A stretch of 64,000 nucleotides of DNA, taken from positions 59,288 to 123,287 of the forward strand of contig NZ_JASLER010000005.1 of assembly GCF_030151085.1 (NCBI RefSeq), given 5' to 3'. The stretch comes from Bacteroides sp. (GTDB lineage: Bacteria > Bacteroidota > Bacteroidia > Bacteroidales > Bacteroidaceae). Every line of letters starts with the position of its first letter. The stretch's first letter is position 1. Position numbers and translations under genes: made by a program. Shown here in pieces: positions 1 through 9,084 of the stretch. The notes beneath the pieces are model-generated. The model was given only the letters and a program-made list of their open reading frames with translations, searched no databases and was not told the DNA's origin.

Positions 1-2655
1 GGTATCAGCAACATAGAAGTAATAACTTCCATTTTCTTCCTTCTTATACCCCAAAGTGATACTGCCTGCCTCCGTAAACTTCACCGCATTGGAGAGCAGA
101 TTCCAAAGTATAACTTGCAAATATTCCCTATCTGTAGTGATAAACCGTTCTGCTTCAACTTCCGGTAATTCACGAATAAATTGTAGCGAACAATTGTGCA
201 GATTAGAATTTCTAACGTACTTCTCCATATCAAGAAAGATATCAGCTACATTGCACTGCATATAGCAGAAGTTAACTTTACCGCCATCAAGTGCAGACAA
301 ATCAAGGATATTTGTAATCAAAGCATCGAGCAGACGAATGTTGTGCAAGATAATAGGAGTATATTCATTTCGATCTTTTTCATCATTTAACATTGAAAGA
401 ATCATGGAAAAACCAACAATTGAGTTCAAGGGAGTGCGTACTTCATGGCTTATACTGTTCAGAAAACCTCGTGTTTCTTCATTGGCTTCTTCTGCCTTCA
501 GCTTCGCTTCTTCCAGTTTTTTCTCACTTTGTTTCTGCTCATCAATACACAAACTCAGTTCTACCAAGCGGTTAGAAGGTTGAATAAAATACATGTGTTG
601 ACGAATCCAATGTTCTTTACCATCAGCATTCAATACTTGTATATCCCTGCAAAAAGGTTCGTTCACTCCTCCTGCACGTACAGTTTCCTGAAATTTTAAT
701 AAGGCCTCCCTATCTCCCGCTACTACCCGTTCATAAGTGGGGAATGTACCCGAAACATACGTTTCATTCATATTCTTGCACCAAGAATCGGTAGCCATGC
801 CCACTGCCGACTGGGCATCATAAAATACCACTCCTACCTGTGAAGAATCCGAAGCAAAGCGGAATAGATCTTCAAACCGTTCTTTCTCTTGACGTTCCCT
901 GATAGTCGGAGTCAAATTGACTGCAATAGCCATAAAATAGGAATTATCATTATCTATTTCATGCAACGGTTTAACAATCAACTGATAAACTTCCGATTCT
1001 GCAAAGTTAGTTCTCGACAGCCTACCCGCATAATCAAGAGAGACCTCACAATTCACTGTTTTTTGAGATCGTATTTGTTCTTTCAAATCATCACTCAAGT
1101 AGGGACTCTCAAAGATATTCTCCAAAAACAAGTCACTATTTCCATCCGATGTTTCCACAGTTCCATTGATAATTCGTAATACACGTTTCCCATTTTCGTC
1201 ATACAAAGCAAAATCAATGGAACTGTTTTTATAGATTACCTGCAATTTATCGTACAAGCGTTTATACCGCGCATAGTCAGCCTTAATTCTCTTGTTATAG
1301 CGGTTGTGACGCCAACTGATAAAGGCATAGCAACATACTAACACTAAAACAAGTATACTCACCAGCAGTTGCTTTTCATATTTATGAACAAAATCGGGAG
1401 GAATATGAACATACGTTACCCCTTCTATTTCATCTGCAACCTTAGCCAGTTTGAAACGTTCAACCGCCGTACGGTTCAAAACAATTCCCATCTCCGACAA
1501 TGTATCAAAAGGAAGAGTCATAATACAATCCCCCTGAACTGCACGTTCCAACAAACCCATTGCAAAATCTGCCGACTTCATTAAATTCAAATAGCATCCA
1601 CCCACCCAGTAATTATCTTGATCGAAATCGCGTTTGGTCAAGGTAAACAATGGTGTAGTCAAAACATTCGTAAACAATGAATCTATTTCTTTATCACAAC
1701 GTTTACTGTGTACCCCGCTGATATTCCAGCTGTAAGTCAAGAATGCCCGATGCTCGGCAGGTTCCAACATAACATCATAAATTGAATCCGTATTCAGGAA
1801 ATTACTTATCATTTTGATGTATTTCACGCCAGGCATTACCTTCTTGACCGTGTTTTCCACTTCCAACTGTGTCTCCATACTTCGGTATGAATTTCTATCC
1901 ACCCATATCAATTCTTTCAGATCGGGTAACATGCGATGAATCAATTCGAGGTTTTGGAGTATGGGAAGCTTCACGATATTGCCGGAATAATTCATCTTGA
2001 AATCAAGTTGATATAAATCTTGTCCCTCCTGAGTTATTCTGGTGACTGCAATCATCGAATCCTTTTTGGCCATCTCAATAAAAGGATCTTTAAGTGGCAG
2101 CGATTTGCCCACTATAAAATAATCGCGAATACCTAATTTTGAGTCGAAACGGAATGGCCTTTCGGGATACCATCCATTAGCGGAAATTGAATCTTTTACC
2201 GCACATAACACCATAGGAATTCTCCGCCATTTTCCTAACTGTACTATATAGGAAATGTAGTTCATAAAACCTTCCTCACCTATCCAAACGAGCGCATCCG
2301 GTATATCATCTTGTACGAACAATGAAACAGTCTTTAAGTCTGTAGCCTTTACAGAAGTTTGCGTACGTTCGGCATACCCCCATATAATAGATCGTAAAGT
2401 CAGTGCGCTTGCAGCAGTATAAACTGCGCTTTCCGTTCTCAAATCGCCGGAATAAACCATCCAATCCGGATGAATTTTAAGAATCTTTCTTTCTAAGCTA
2501 TCGGCAATGTCTTTACTCCATTTAATATGTTCACCATAAGAATTGATAATGAGTATTCTTTTCCCTACCGAAGTTTCTGCCGGAGCCGCTACTGCTACCG
2601 TTATTCCTAAGAGTAACAGAATGACAGACACGCTATAGAAAATCCAATTCCTCAT
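1..2655 (-). CDS. Membrane sensor histidine kinase, C-terminus cut by window edge
   Basis: Reading the minus strand from the ATG at 2655 gives 885 codons with no stop before the window edge. The N-terminus is a signal/anchor segment. A periplasmic region of about 400 residues follows and resembles ABC-substrate-binding-type sensor domains (it begins RILIINSYGEHIKWSKDI). One membrane helix lies near residues 428-448 and PAS-like segments follow. The DHp helix contains SHEVRTPLNSIVGF, with the phospho-accepting His at residue 737, and the visible part ends inside the ATPase domain (NLLSNAVKFTEAG). It is the downstream partner of the sensor-like gene at 2671-4818, 15 bp away, and the two share the same extracytoplasmic fold, so they are probably co-transcribed paralogs. 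Whether receiver or DNA-binding domains follow cannot be seen. The ligand is unknown. Confidence 0.9.
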   Translation of the reverse strand, partial: MRNWIFYSVSVILLLLGITVAVAAPAETSVGKRILIINSYGEHIKWSKDIADSLERKILKIHPDWMVYSGDLRTESAVYTAASALTLRSIIWGYAERTQTSVKATDLKTVSLFVQDDIPDALVWIGEEGFMNYISYIVQLGKWRRIPMVLCAVKDSISANGWYPERPFRFDSKLGIRDYFIVGKSLPLKDPFIEMAKKDSMIAVTRITQEGQDLYQLDFKMNYSGNIVKLPILQNLELIHRMLPDLKELIWVDRNSYRSMETQLEVENTVKKVMPGVKYIKMISNFLNTDSIYDVMLEPAEHRAFLTYSWNISGVHSKRCDKEIDSLFTNVLTTPLFTLTKRDFDQDNYWVGGCYLNLMKSADFAMGLLERAVQGDCIMTLPFDTLSEMGIVLNRTAVERFKLAKVADEIEGVTYVHIPPDFVHKYEKQLLVSILVLVLVCCYAFISWRHNRYNKRIKADYARYKRLYDKLQVIYKNSSIDFALYDENGKRVLRIINGTVETSDGNSDLFLENIFESPYLSDDLKEQIRSQKTVNCEVSLDYAGRLSRTNFAESEVYQLIVKPLHEIDNDNSYFMAIAVNLTPTIRERQEKERFEDLFRFASDSSQVGVVFYDAQSAVGMATDSWCKNMNETYVSGTFPTYERVVAGDREALLKFQETVRAGGVNEPFCRDIQVLNADGKEHWIRQHMYFIQPSNRLVELSLCIDEQKQSEKKLEEAKLKAEEANEETRGFLNSISHEVRTPLNSIVGFSMILSMLNDEKDRNEYTPIILHNIRLLDALITNILDLSALDGGKVNFCYMQCNVADIFLDMEKYVRNSNLHNCSLQFIRELPEVEAERFITTDREYLQVILWNLLSNAVKFTEAGSITLGYKKEENGSYYFYVADT

Positions 2656-2670
2656 ATATATATTCCAATA

Positions 2671-4818
2671 TTATTTATCCAACTCGACTTTAGAAATGCT
2701 TATTATCTCATCCAGCAATTTCAGCAATTGATGATTACCACTTTCAATACGGGTATTGAGTTCAGCCCGACGTTCCAAATCGTCGGTAAAAACCAATTCC
2801 TGTGCACATAGAATAACCTCTTTCAGCGGAACACGGATTTCGTCCCTCATATTAGCAACAAAAGCATTCTTGAAACGATCGGCTTCTTGTGCTTCGTGCA
2901 TGGCAGTTTCCAATTCCCGTTCTCTGGCCATTTGTTCATCCATGTTAAGTATCATTTCGGCAACGATAATATGCCCTCTTTGAGGAACAAACTCCAAAGG
3001 TTGAATCATGTATCGTATGAAATGAGATTCACCCGTCTCTGTTTGTATTTGCAGACTTTCCAAGAAATGCCTGGACACTCCATAACGAACATTCTCTAAA
3101 TAAGACTCCACCTTTTTGCGGTCTTCAGGTATCAGACATTGGTGAATGTGAGAAAAATCATTAGTACCCCGTTGTATATTCAATGTATCATACCAAGCGT
3201 CAGTTGCAAAGCCATGCCCGTTGACCAAATTATATTCGGCTATTCCAATCACTGCCTTATTCATAGCAAAATTCAACATATTGCAAATCTTCTCTTTTGC
3301 TTTTCTCTCGTTTTCAATATTCGTATTGTCAATAACAATAACCAGGATGTTATTTGCCTCTGTTTCTTCATCCACTATCAGACAACATTGAATACGGTAA
3401 CAGTGCTCTTCCTGATAAAGCAGTCTACTCACCAATTCTTTGTTGAAAAGGGCTTCACGCATTTCATTATCTATAAATCCCGGATCAAAAAGCCGGAATT
3501 CGTTAGAAGTAGAACGAGTAAATCGCTTACAGAAAATATCTGTCTCGGCATTACGTTTCAATAAATTTCCATCTGTATCGAATAACATCAAACCAATAGG
3601 CATATTTTCATATACTACCTGATACTCGTCATATAAAGATTTATAGCGCTGAAACAATGCCTTCAAGTTATGCCGATACCGACGTGAATAGATTATTCGA
3701 AAAGTAACGAACGCCAACACTATGGCAATCAACAAAATAATAGATATAATACGTATATGACGCACAATAAAGGGCTGCGGCACATTTCGACCTATCACAT
3801 TAGGTAAGTTCTCAACTGCCGAGTGCAAACCGGCATGCATCAAGGCAGTCTGATTCAAATAATAAGCAGCTTTTGGAGCAACACTATAAGAAAGGCTATC
3901 GGCTCCCCCCATCTCTATAAAACGAATTACTGCTTTTACAGTCTCATCGGCAATAGCAGAATAAGGAGAGAAATACCCGCCTACCGGGATATGCGATTGG
4001 TAGGTTTTATCACGTAACGTAAGAACTGGTACACGTACACAAGTAGGCACCGGCACACCATTAGTAACAAGTACCGATCCGGCAGGTAATTCTTCCAAAG
4101 TTTGTATCATAGAAGCGTCATTACTACGTTCAGTCCGCAACTCATAGAGAGAAATGCCCGAAAGATTACAGCTTTGTTCCAATTTCATTTTAGCATAAAT
4201 ATCGGCATAACTGCCATCGGAAAGAAAATATATTTTTTGCAAGCTGGGCACCAATGCAAAAGCCAGTTGCAGGGTTTGCAAGGTATAATCCGATTCAATA
4301 ACGGCAGCTGTTTTTATAGTAGATGTAGAACTTTCTAAAGAGATAAAAGCGGTATCGGATAATTGCTTGTCCGGAAAGAAATTCTGATAATCTTTTAATA
4401 CTTCTGCATGAACGCCACACAGTACAACCGGAACCTTCTCCCAAATACCCCTCAGATCCATGCTTCGATAAAGCATCCAGCTCTCATCTCCAATGAGTAC
4501 CAACACTTTGGGCACATAAATTTTATTGCTTAACCTACCATAAGCAAAAGCCCCTTGCATGGCAAAACGGTCTGCTAAATAGGAAGTACGAGCTGCAATA
4601 CCGGCATAAGTGATATTTACTTGTAGTCCTGTTCTTTTTGCTTCTAGGTTATTTCGAATTTCCTTTGCCAATGTGGTACTCCACTCCTGCTCATAAGAAT
4701 AGGAATTCAATATCATGACAAATTCCGGTTTCGATGCCTCATCTTTGGAAGATTGAGCCAACATTACCGAAGGATACAACATATATCCAAGTAATAAAGC
4801 TACAACGAACCTGTACAT
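2671..4818 (-). CDS. Histidine-kinase-like sensor lacking His and ATPase domain
   Basis: This 715-residue protein has a signal peptide (cleavage near LAQS, residue 22). A periplasmic ABC-substrate-binding-like domain starts FVMILNSYSYEQEWSTTL. One membrane helix lies near residues 352-372, followed by two PAS-like segments and a final DHp-like helix. The H-box reads NMRDEIRVPLKE where intact kinases read NMSHEIRTPLN, so residue 659 is Asp instead of the phospho-accepting His. The protein ends about 56 residues later with no HATPase domain. The reading frame is otherwise intact, which argues against recent decay. It lies 15 bp upstream of a paralogous intact kinase. By inference it acts as a ligand-sensing or heterodimerising partner of that kinase and not as a kinase itself. 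Confidence 0.88.
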   Translation of the reverse strand: MYRFVVALLLGYMLYPSVMLAQSSKDEASKPEFVMILNSYSYEQEWSTTLAKEIRNNLEAKRTGLQVNITYAGIAARTSYLADRFAMQGAFAYGRLSNKIYVPKVLVLIGDESWMLYRSMDLRGIWEKVPVVLCGVHAEVLKDYQNFFPDKQLSDTAFISLESSTSTIKTAAVIESDYTLQTLQLAFALVPSLQKIYFLSDGSYADIYAKMKLEQSCNLSGISLYELRTERSNDASMIQTLEELPAGSVLVTNGVPVPTCVRVPVLTLRDKTYQSHIPVGGYFSPYSAIADETVKAVIRFIEMGGADSLSYSVAPKAAYYLNQTALMHAGLHSAVENLPNVIGRNVPQPFIVRHIRIISIILLIAIVLAFVTFRIIYSRRYRHNLKALFQRYKSLYDEYQVVYENMPIGLMLFDTDGNLLKRNAETDIFCKRFTRSTSNEFRLFDPGFIDNEMREALFNKELVSRLLYQEEHCYRIQCCLIVDEETEANNILVIVIDNTNIENERKAKEKICNMLNFAMNKAVIGIAEYNLVNGHGFATDAWYDTLNIQRGTNDFSHIHQCLIPEDRKKVESYLENVRYGVSRHFLESLQIQTETGESHFIRYMIQPLEFVPQRGHIIVAEMILNMDEQMARERELETAMHEAQEADRFKNAFVANMRDEIRVPLKEVILCAQELVFTDDLERRAELNTRIESGNHQLLKLLDEIISISKVELDK

Positions 4819-4834
4819 TCTATAACATTTGTTG

Positions 4835-4842
4835 CAAATATA
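4835..4842 (-). promoter_or_regulatory. Bacteroides -7 element for the sensor pair
   Basis: On the minus strand this reads TATATTTG followed by C, matching TAnnTTTG, 17 bp upstream of the ATG at 4818. No TTTG at the usual -33 distance is evident. Confidence 0.5.
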
Positions 4843-4901
4843 GACTTTATAATTGAATATTTTATCTCAAACGTTACTTTTTATTCACATAGGTTACTAT
4901 A

Positions 4902-4933
4902 TTTGATAATTCAAGAAATATCATGTATTTTTG
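4902..4933 (+). promoter_or_regulatory. dnaG promoter (-33 TTTG, -7 TATTTTTG)
   Basis: TTTG at 4902-4905 and TATTTTTG at 4926-4933 are separated by 20 bp, the spacing typical of the Bacteroides primary sigma factor. The predicted transcript starts near 4940, so the in-frame TTG at 4931 lies inside the promoter. This supports the ATG at 4952 as the dnaG start. Confidence 0.7.
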
Positions 4934-4951
4934 CAAACCCAAATAAAAACA

Positions 4952-7051
4952 ATGATAGACCAAGCCACCATAGACCGGATATTAGATGCGGCACAAATTA
5001 CCGATGTCGTATCGGATTTTGTCACTCTGCGCAAACGCGGAGTCAACTATGTAGGTTTATGTCCGTTCCACGAAGATAAAACTCCCTCTTTCTATGTATC
5101 ACCTGCCAAAGGGCTCTGCAAATGCTTTGCTTGCGGAAAGGGTGGAAATTCTGTGCACTTCATCATGGAGCACGAGCAGATGTCTTATCCCGAAGCATTG
5201 AAGTACCTAGCTAAGAAGTATGGCATTGAAATCAAGGAACGGGAACTCTCCAACGAAGAAAAGATTGTGCAGAGCGAACGCGAAAGTCTGTTCATTGTCA
5301 ATAACTTTGCACGCGATTATTTCCAAAATATACTGCGTAACCATGTAGACGGGCGCAGCATCGGTATGGCTTATTTCCGTAACCGGGGTTTTAGGGATGA
5401 TATCATCGAAAAGTTTCAGTTAGGTTATTGCACCGAAAGCCATGATGCTCTTGTACAAGAGGCTTTACAGAAGGGATATAAGAAGGATTTTCTTATAAAA
5501 ACCGGACTTTGTTATGAAACGGACGATCATCGTCTGCGTGACCGATTCTGGGGACGCGTTATCTTCCCGGTACACACTCTTTCAGGTAAAGTAGTCGCTT
5601 TTGGCGGCCGCGTACTTGCCAGTGCCACCAAAGGAATCAAAGTAAAGTATGTCAACTCTCCCGAATCGGAAATCTATCATAAGAGTAATGAACTGTACGG
5701 CATTTATTTTGCCAAGCAAGCCATTGTGAAGCAAGACCGTTGCTTCTTAGTGGAAGGTTATACAGACGTTATCTCCATGCATCAATCGGGTATTGAGAAT
5801 GTCGTAGCTTCTTCTGGAACAGCATTGACTCCTGGACAGATACGTCTGATTCACCGTTTTACCAATAATATGACCGTACTCTACGATGGAGATGCTGCCG
5901 GCATCAAGGCATCTATCCGAGGTATCGACATGTTGCTGGAAGAGGGTATGAACATCAAAGTCTGCCTTCTCCCCGATGGTGACGACCCGGACTCTTTTGC
6001 TCGTAAGCATAATGCTACGGAATTTCAGGAATTCATACAGAAACACGAAACCGATTTTATCCGTTTCAAGACTAATCTATTGCTGGAAGACGCAGGTAAA
6101 GATCCGATAAAGCGTGCTGAGTTAATTGGTAATCTGGTACAAAGTATTTCGATTATTCCCGAAGCCATTGTACGTGATATATATATCAAGGAATGCGCCC
6201 AATTATTGCGTATAGAAGACAAACTGTTGGTATCTGAAGTTGCCAAACGACGAGAAACACAAGCCGAAAAGACAGCTGAGCGTCTGGAACGTGAGCGCCG
6301 TTCTGCTGCTGCCAGCGCTGCTAATTCTGCTGCGGGAATTGGTGATAATGTGGCGCCCCCTTATCCTGAAGATGCAGCTTTTGCCGAACAAGCTGCAGGT
6401 CCAGATGGTAATTTTCCACCACCGGAATTCAACAATCTCCCACCTACGGAGGAATATGTATCTTTCATCCCGCAAGATGGCAAGGAAGGACAGGAGTTTT
6501 ACAAGTACGAACGGTTGATTTTACAAATGATAGTTCGCTACGGCGAAAGAGTCATGTGCAATATTACTGATGAAGAAGGTAAAGAGACTCCTATCACAGT
6601 AACCGAATATATAGTCAACGATTTAAAGCAAGATGATCTTGCTTTCCACAATCCGCTTCACCGACAAATATTAACGGAAGCTGCGGAACGTATACATAAT
6701 GAAGGGTTCACTGCCGAACGCTATTTTCTGGCGCATCCCGATACCACTATCAGCAAGCTGAGCGTGGAACTTATCAGTAATCGCTACCATTTAAGCAAAT
6801 ACCACTCTAAGAGTCAGAGAATCGTAACCGATGAGGAACGCCTCTTCGAATTGGTTCCTACTTTAATGATTAACTTCAAATACGCCATTGTCAGTGAGGA
6901 ACTTAAGCATATCATGTTTGCTTTGCAAGACCCTGCTGTAATCAATGACGAAACGCAATGCAACAGTGTCATGAAACGCTATAATGAGTTGCGTGAAATA
7001 AAAAGTATTATGGCAAAGCGTTTGGGAGACCGAGTCGTAGTAAGCTACTAA
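4952..7051 (+). CDS. dnaG: DNA primase
   Basis: DnaG synthesises the RNA primers for replication. The 699-residue product has the CHC2 zinc ribbon (CPFHEDKTPSFYVSP, then CKCFACGKGG, from about residue 37). The primase core and Toprim domain follow, with VEGYTDVIS near residue 267 and LYDGDAAG as the metal-binding DxD. A helicase-binding C-terminal region ends the protein. A linker rich in Ala and Pro (about residues 449-510) separates the core from the C-terminal region. The ATG at 4952 is preferred over the TTG at 4931, because the latter overlaps the -7 promoter element. The gene is divergent from the sensor pair and converges with folE, with only 2 bp between the stop codons. Confidence 0.97.
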   Translation: MIDQATIDRILDAAQITDVVSDFVTLRKRGVNYVGLCPFHEDKTPSFYVSPAKGLCKCFACGKGGNSVHFIMEHEQMSYPEALKYLAKKYGIEIKERELSNEEKIVQSERESLFIVNNFARDYFQNILRNHVDGRSIGMAYFRNRGFRDDIIEKFQLGYCTESHDALVQEALQKGYKKDFLIKTGLCYETDDHRLRDRFWGRVIFPVHTLSGKVVAFGGRVLASATKGIKVKYVNSPESEIYHKSNELYGIYFAKQAIVKQDRCFLVEGYTDVISMHQSGIENVVASSGTALTPGQIRLIHRFTNNMTVLYDGDAAGIKASIRGIDMLLEEGMNIKVCLLPDGDDPDSFARKHNATEFQEFIQKHETDFIRFKTNLLLEDAGKDPIKRAELIGNLVQSISIIPEAIVRDIYIKECAQLLRIEDKLLVSEVAKRRETQAEKTAERLERERRSAAASAANSAAGIGDNVAPPYPEDAAFAEQAAGPDGNFPPPEFNNLPPTEEYVSFIPQDGKEGQEFYKYERLILQMIVRYGERVMCNITDEEGKETPITVTEYIVNDLKQDDLAFHNPLHRQILTEAAERIHNEGFTAERYFLAHPDTTISKLSVELISNRYHLSKYHSKSQRIVTDEERLFELVPTLMINFKYAIVSEELKHIMFALQDPAVINDETQCNSVMKRYNELREIKSIMAKRLGDRVVVSY

Positions 7052-7053
7052 TT

Positions 7054-7647
7054 TTAGGAATTTGAATTATGACGAATCAGATTCATAAACTCTTCACGGG
7101 TCTTTGCCTGATTAAAGGCTCCGGTAAAATCTGAAGTAGTAGTAATAGAATTCTGCTTCTCAACCCCACGCATTTGCATACACATGTGTTTAGCCTCTAC
7201 TACAACCATTACCCCCAAAGGATTCAAGGTTTCTTGAATACATTCCTTGATTTGTAATGTCATGCGCTCTTGTACCTGCAAGCGGTGAGAGAAAATATCT
7301 ACTACACGGGCAATCTTACTCAGTCCGGTTATATAGCCATTAGGAATATATGCCACATGTGCTTTTCCGTAAAATGGAAGCATGTGATGTTCGCAAAGTG
7401 AGAAGAAATCAATGTCCTTAACAATTACCATCTGGCTGTATTCTTCCTTGAATTTTGCAGAGCGGAGTACTTCATGCGGGTCCACAAAATAACCCTTAGT
7501 AAGTGACAACATCGCTTTCGCTACTCGCTCGGGAGTTTTCTGCAAACCTTCGCGTTCGGCATCTTCGCCCAACAAAGTAAGAATACGATGATAATGTTCT
7601 TTTAGCTCATCCAATGAAGGAGATTCTATTTCTTCTTTTCCTAACAT
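7054..7647 (-). CDS. folE: GTP cyclohydrolase I
   Basis: FolE converts GTP to 7,8-dihydroneopterin triphosphate, the first step of folate (and pterin) synthesis, in the cytoplasm. The 197-residue length is typical. The zinc/active-site motif SLCEHHMLPFYGKAHVAYIP starts near residue 83, and the second zinc cysteine is in KHMCMQMRGVEKQNS. The GLSKIARVVDIFSHRLQVQE block is canonical. It is the last gene of a minus-strand operon behind the SPOR-domain gene (36-bp gap). That gap contains three 7-bp repeats. Confidence 0.97.
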   Translation of the reverse strand: MLGKEEIESPSLDELKEHYHRILTLLGEDAEREGLQKTPERVAKAMLSLTKGYFVDPHEVLRSAKFKEEYSQMVIVKDIDFFSLCEHHMLPFYGKAHVAYIPNGYITGLSKIARVVDIFSHRLQVQERMTLQIKECIQETLNPLGVMVVVEAKHMCMQMRGVEKQNSITTTSDFTGAFNQAKTREEFMNLIRHNSNS

Positions 7648-7652
7648 GATGG

Positions 7653-7673
7653 AATTTATAATTTATGATTTAC
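7653..7673. repeat. Three 7-bp tandem repeats before folE
   Basis: The plus strand reads AATTTAT, AATTTAT, GATTTAC. The array lies 5 bp upstream of the folE start codon, inside the operon, and is one of five such heptad arrays in the housekeeping region. Confidence 0.7.
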
Positions 7674-7683
7674 CTCTTGACGA

Positions 7684-8142
7684 TTATAGAGGGATATTGA
7701 TTTGATCTTTTACAATGGAAACTTCTTTAAATACACCGGTAGCACGTAACTGGCGCATCATGGCATCTGCTTCTTCAATACTGCGGAAGTCTCCGGCACG
7801 ACACAACCAACGAGGAAGATTGAAAAAAGTATATACCGTAAGATCAGGAAAGCGCTCTTTTACACGCGAAGCTACCGAATGAGCTTCGTTTTTAGCCTCA
7901 CGGGTATTATTGCCTGCATACACCTGCAAACGAAATCCCGAACTCTTAATTACTTTCCGTTCTTCAGTACCGGCAGGAGTATACTCCGATCCGATTAATG
8001 CCCCGATACGGGCATCTTGATGGATGGTCACCTTACCTTGTCCCGGCACAGTGCGTTCCAAACTCTTCACAATATTATTCTGTGCTACAGAAAAAGTTGC
8101 AAAAGCAAAACATACAACTAAAAGCAAACCAAACCTCTTCAT
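7684..8142 (-). CDS. SPOR-domain secreted protein
   Basis: The product is a 152-residue exported protein with a signal peptide (MKRFGLLLVVCFAFATFSVAQ). The C-terminal SPOR domain spans roughly residues 70-150 (FRLQVYAGNNTREAKNEA to the end). SPOR domains bind denuded glycan strands of septal peptidoglycan. The same frame is open upstream to 8244, but that extension is made of 7-bp repeats (translating as FLILNSQF-type repeats) and precedes the signal peptide, so the ATG at 8142 is the likely start. It lies between tpiA and folE in the same orientation. The exact role is unknown. Confidence 0.85.
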   Translation of the reverse strand: MKRFGLLLVVCFAFATFSVAQNNIVKSLERTVPGQGKVTIHQDARIGALIGSEYTPAGTEERKVIKSSGFRLQVYAGNNTREAKNEAHSVASRVKERFPDLTVYTFFNLPRWLCRAGDFRSIEEADAMMRQLRATGVFKEVSIVKDQINIPL

Positions 8143-8143
8143 A

Positions 8144-8267
8144 AATTGAGAATTGAAAATTAAGAATTGAGAGTTACTAAATTGAGAGTTGAGAATTAAA
8201 AATTGAGAAACAGCTGCGCTTACACGCTGCATAGTATTTCTCAATTTTCAATTCTCAATTTTCAATT
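8144..8267. repeat. Heptad repeats arranged as an inverted pair
   Basis: From 8144 to 8207 there are nine near-consecutive 7-mers on the AATTGAG/AATTGAA/AATTAAG theme. From 8240 to 8267 there are four copies of the reverse complement (CTCAATT, TTCAATT). The segments 8144-8161 and 8243-8260 are perfect 18-bp inverted repeats. The left block touches the SPOR-gene ATG, and the right block runs into the tpiA stop codon. Confidence 0.8.
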
Positions 8268-9021
8268 AATTAAAAGCGTCGATGATACCTTTGAAGTCAG
8301 CAACTTTCAAAGCAGCACCACCAATCAAACCGCCGTCAACGTCCGGATTAGCGAACAATTCTTTTGCGTTAGAAGCCTTGCAGCTACCACCGTAAAGAAT
8401 AGAACAGTTTTCTGCAATTTCTTTTCCGTATTTAGCAGCAACCAATGAACGGATATATGCATGAATTTCCTGAGCTTGTTCAGCAGAAGCAGTCTTACCT
8501 GTACCAATAGCCCAAACCGGCTCGTAAGCCAAAACGATCTTAGAGAAGTCTTCAGCAGACAAAGAGAATACAGATGCCAACTGTGAAGCAACTACTTCAT
8601 TTTGTTTTTCAGCTTCGCGTTCTTCCAATACTTCACCGATACAGAAGATCGGAGTCAGATTGTTTTCCAAAGCCAATTTTACTTTTTCTTCCAAGATAGC
8701 TACTGTTTCACCATAGTAAGCACGACGTTCTGAGTGACCTAAGATTACGTACTGAGCTCCTGTAGAAGCAACCATAGCAGCAGATACTTCACCGGTATAA
8801 GCACCAGATACCTTGTCTGCACAGTTTTCTGCACCTACACCAATCTTAGCAGCATCTACCAACGGAGTAACAGATGCCAAATGGATGAACGGAGTACAGA
8901 TGATTACATCACAGTTAGGCTTTTCGTTAGCCAACGCTTCATTCAATTCTTTTGCAAGTGCAATACCCTCCTGAAGGGTTTTGTTCATTTTCCAGTTTCC
9001 TGCAACAATGTTTTTTCTCAT
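8266..9021 (-). CDS. tpiA: Triosephosphate isomerase
   Basis: TpiA interconverts dihydroxyacetone phosphate and glyceraldehyde 3-phosphate in glycolysis. The 251-residue length is normal. Catalytic residues are visible: Lys11 in GNWKMN, His96 in ILGHSERR and Glu167 in AYEPVWAIGTGKTA. The phosphate-binding GGS and GGAALK loops are near the C-terminus. It is in the minus-strand operon between the DoxX-type gene and the SPOR gene, with a 44-bp upstream gap that carries heptad repeats. Confidence 0.98.
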   Translation of the reverse strand: MRKNIVAGNWKMNKTLQEGIALAKELNEALANEKPNCDVIICTPFIHLASVTPLVDAAKIGVGAENCADKVSGAYTGEVSAAMVASTGAQYVILGHSERRAYYGETVAILEEKVKLALENNLTPIFCIGEVLEEREAEKQNEVVASQLASVFSLSAEDFSKIVLAYEPVWAIGTGKTASAEQAQEIHAYIRSLVAAKYGKEIAENCSILYGGSCKASNAKELFANPDVDGGLIGGAALKVADFKGIIDAFN

Positions 9022-9049
9022 TTTGTTTTATTATTAAAAGGGTTAATAT

Positions 9050-9084
9050 ATTTACGATTTTCTATTTACGATTTACTATTTGCG
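9050..9084. repeat. Five 7-bp tandem repeats before tpiA
   Basis: The plus strand reads ATTTACG, ATTTTCT, ATTTACG, ATTTACT, ATTTGCG. The array spans the stop codon of the DoxX-type gene and so encodes the last few residues of that protein, then extends toward the tpiA start. Confidence 0.75.
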
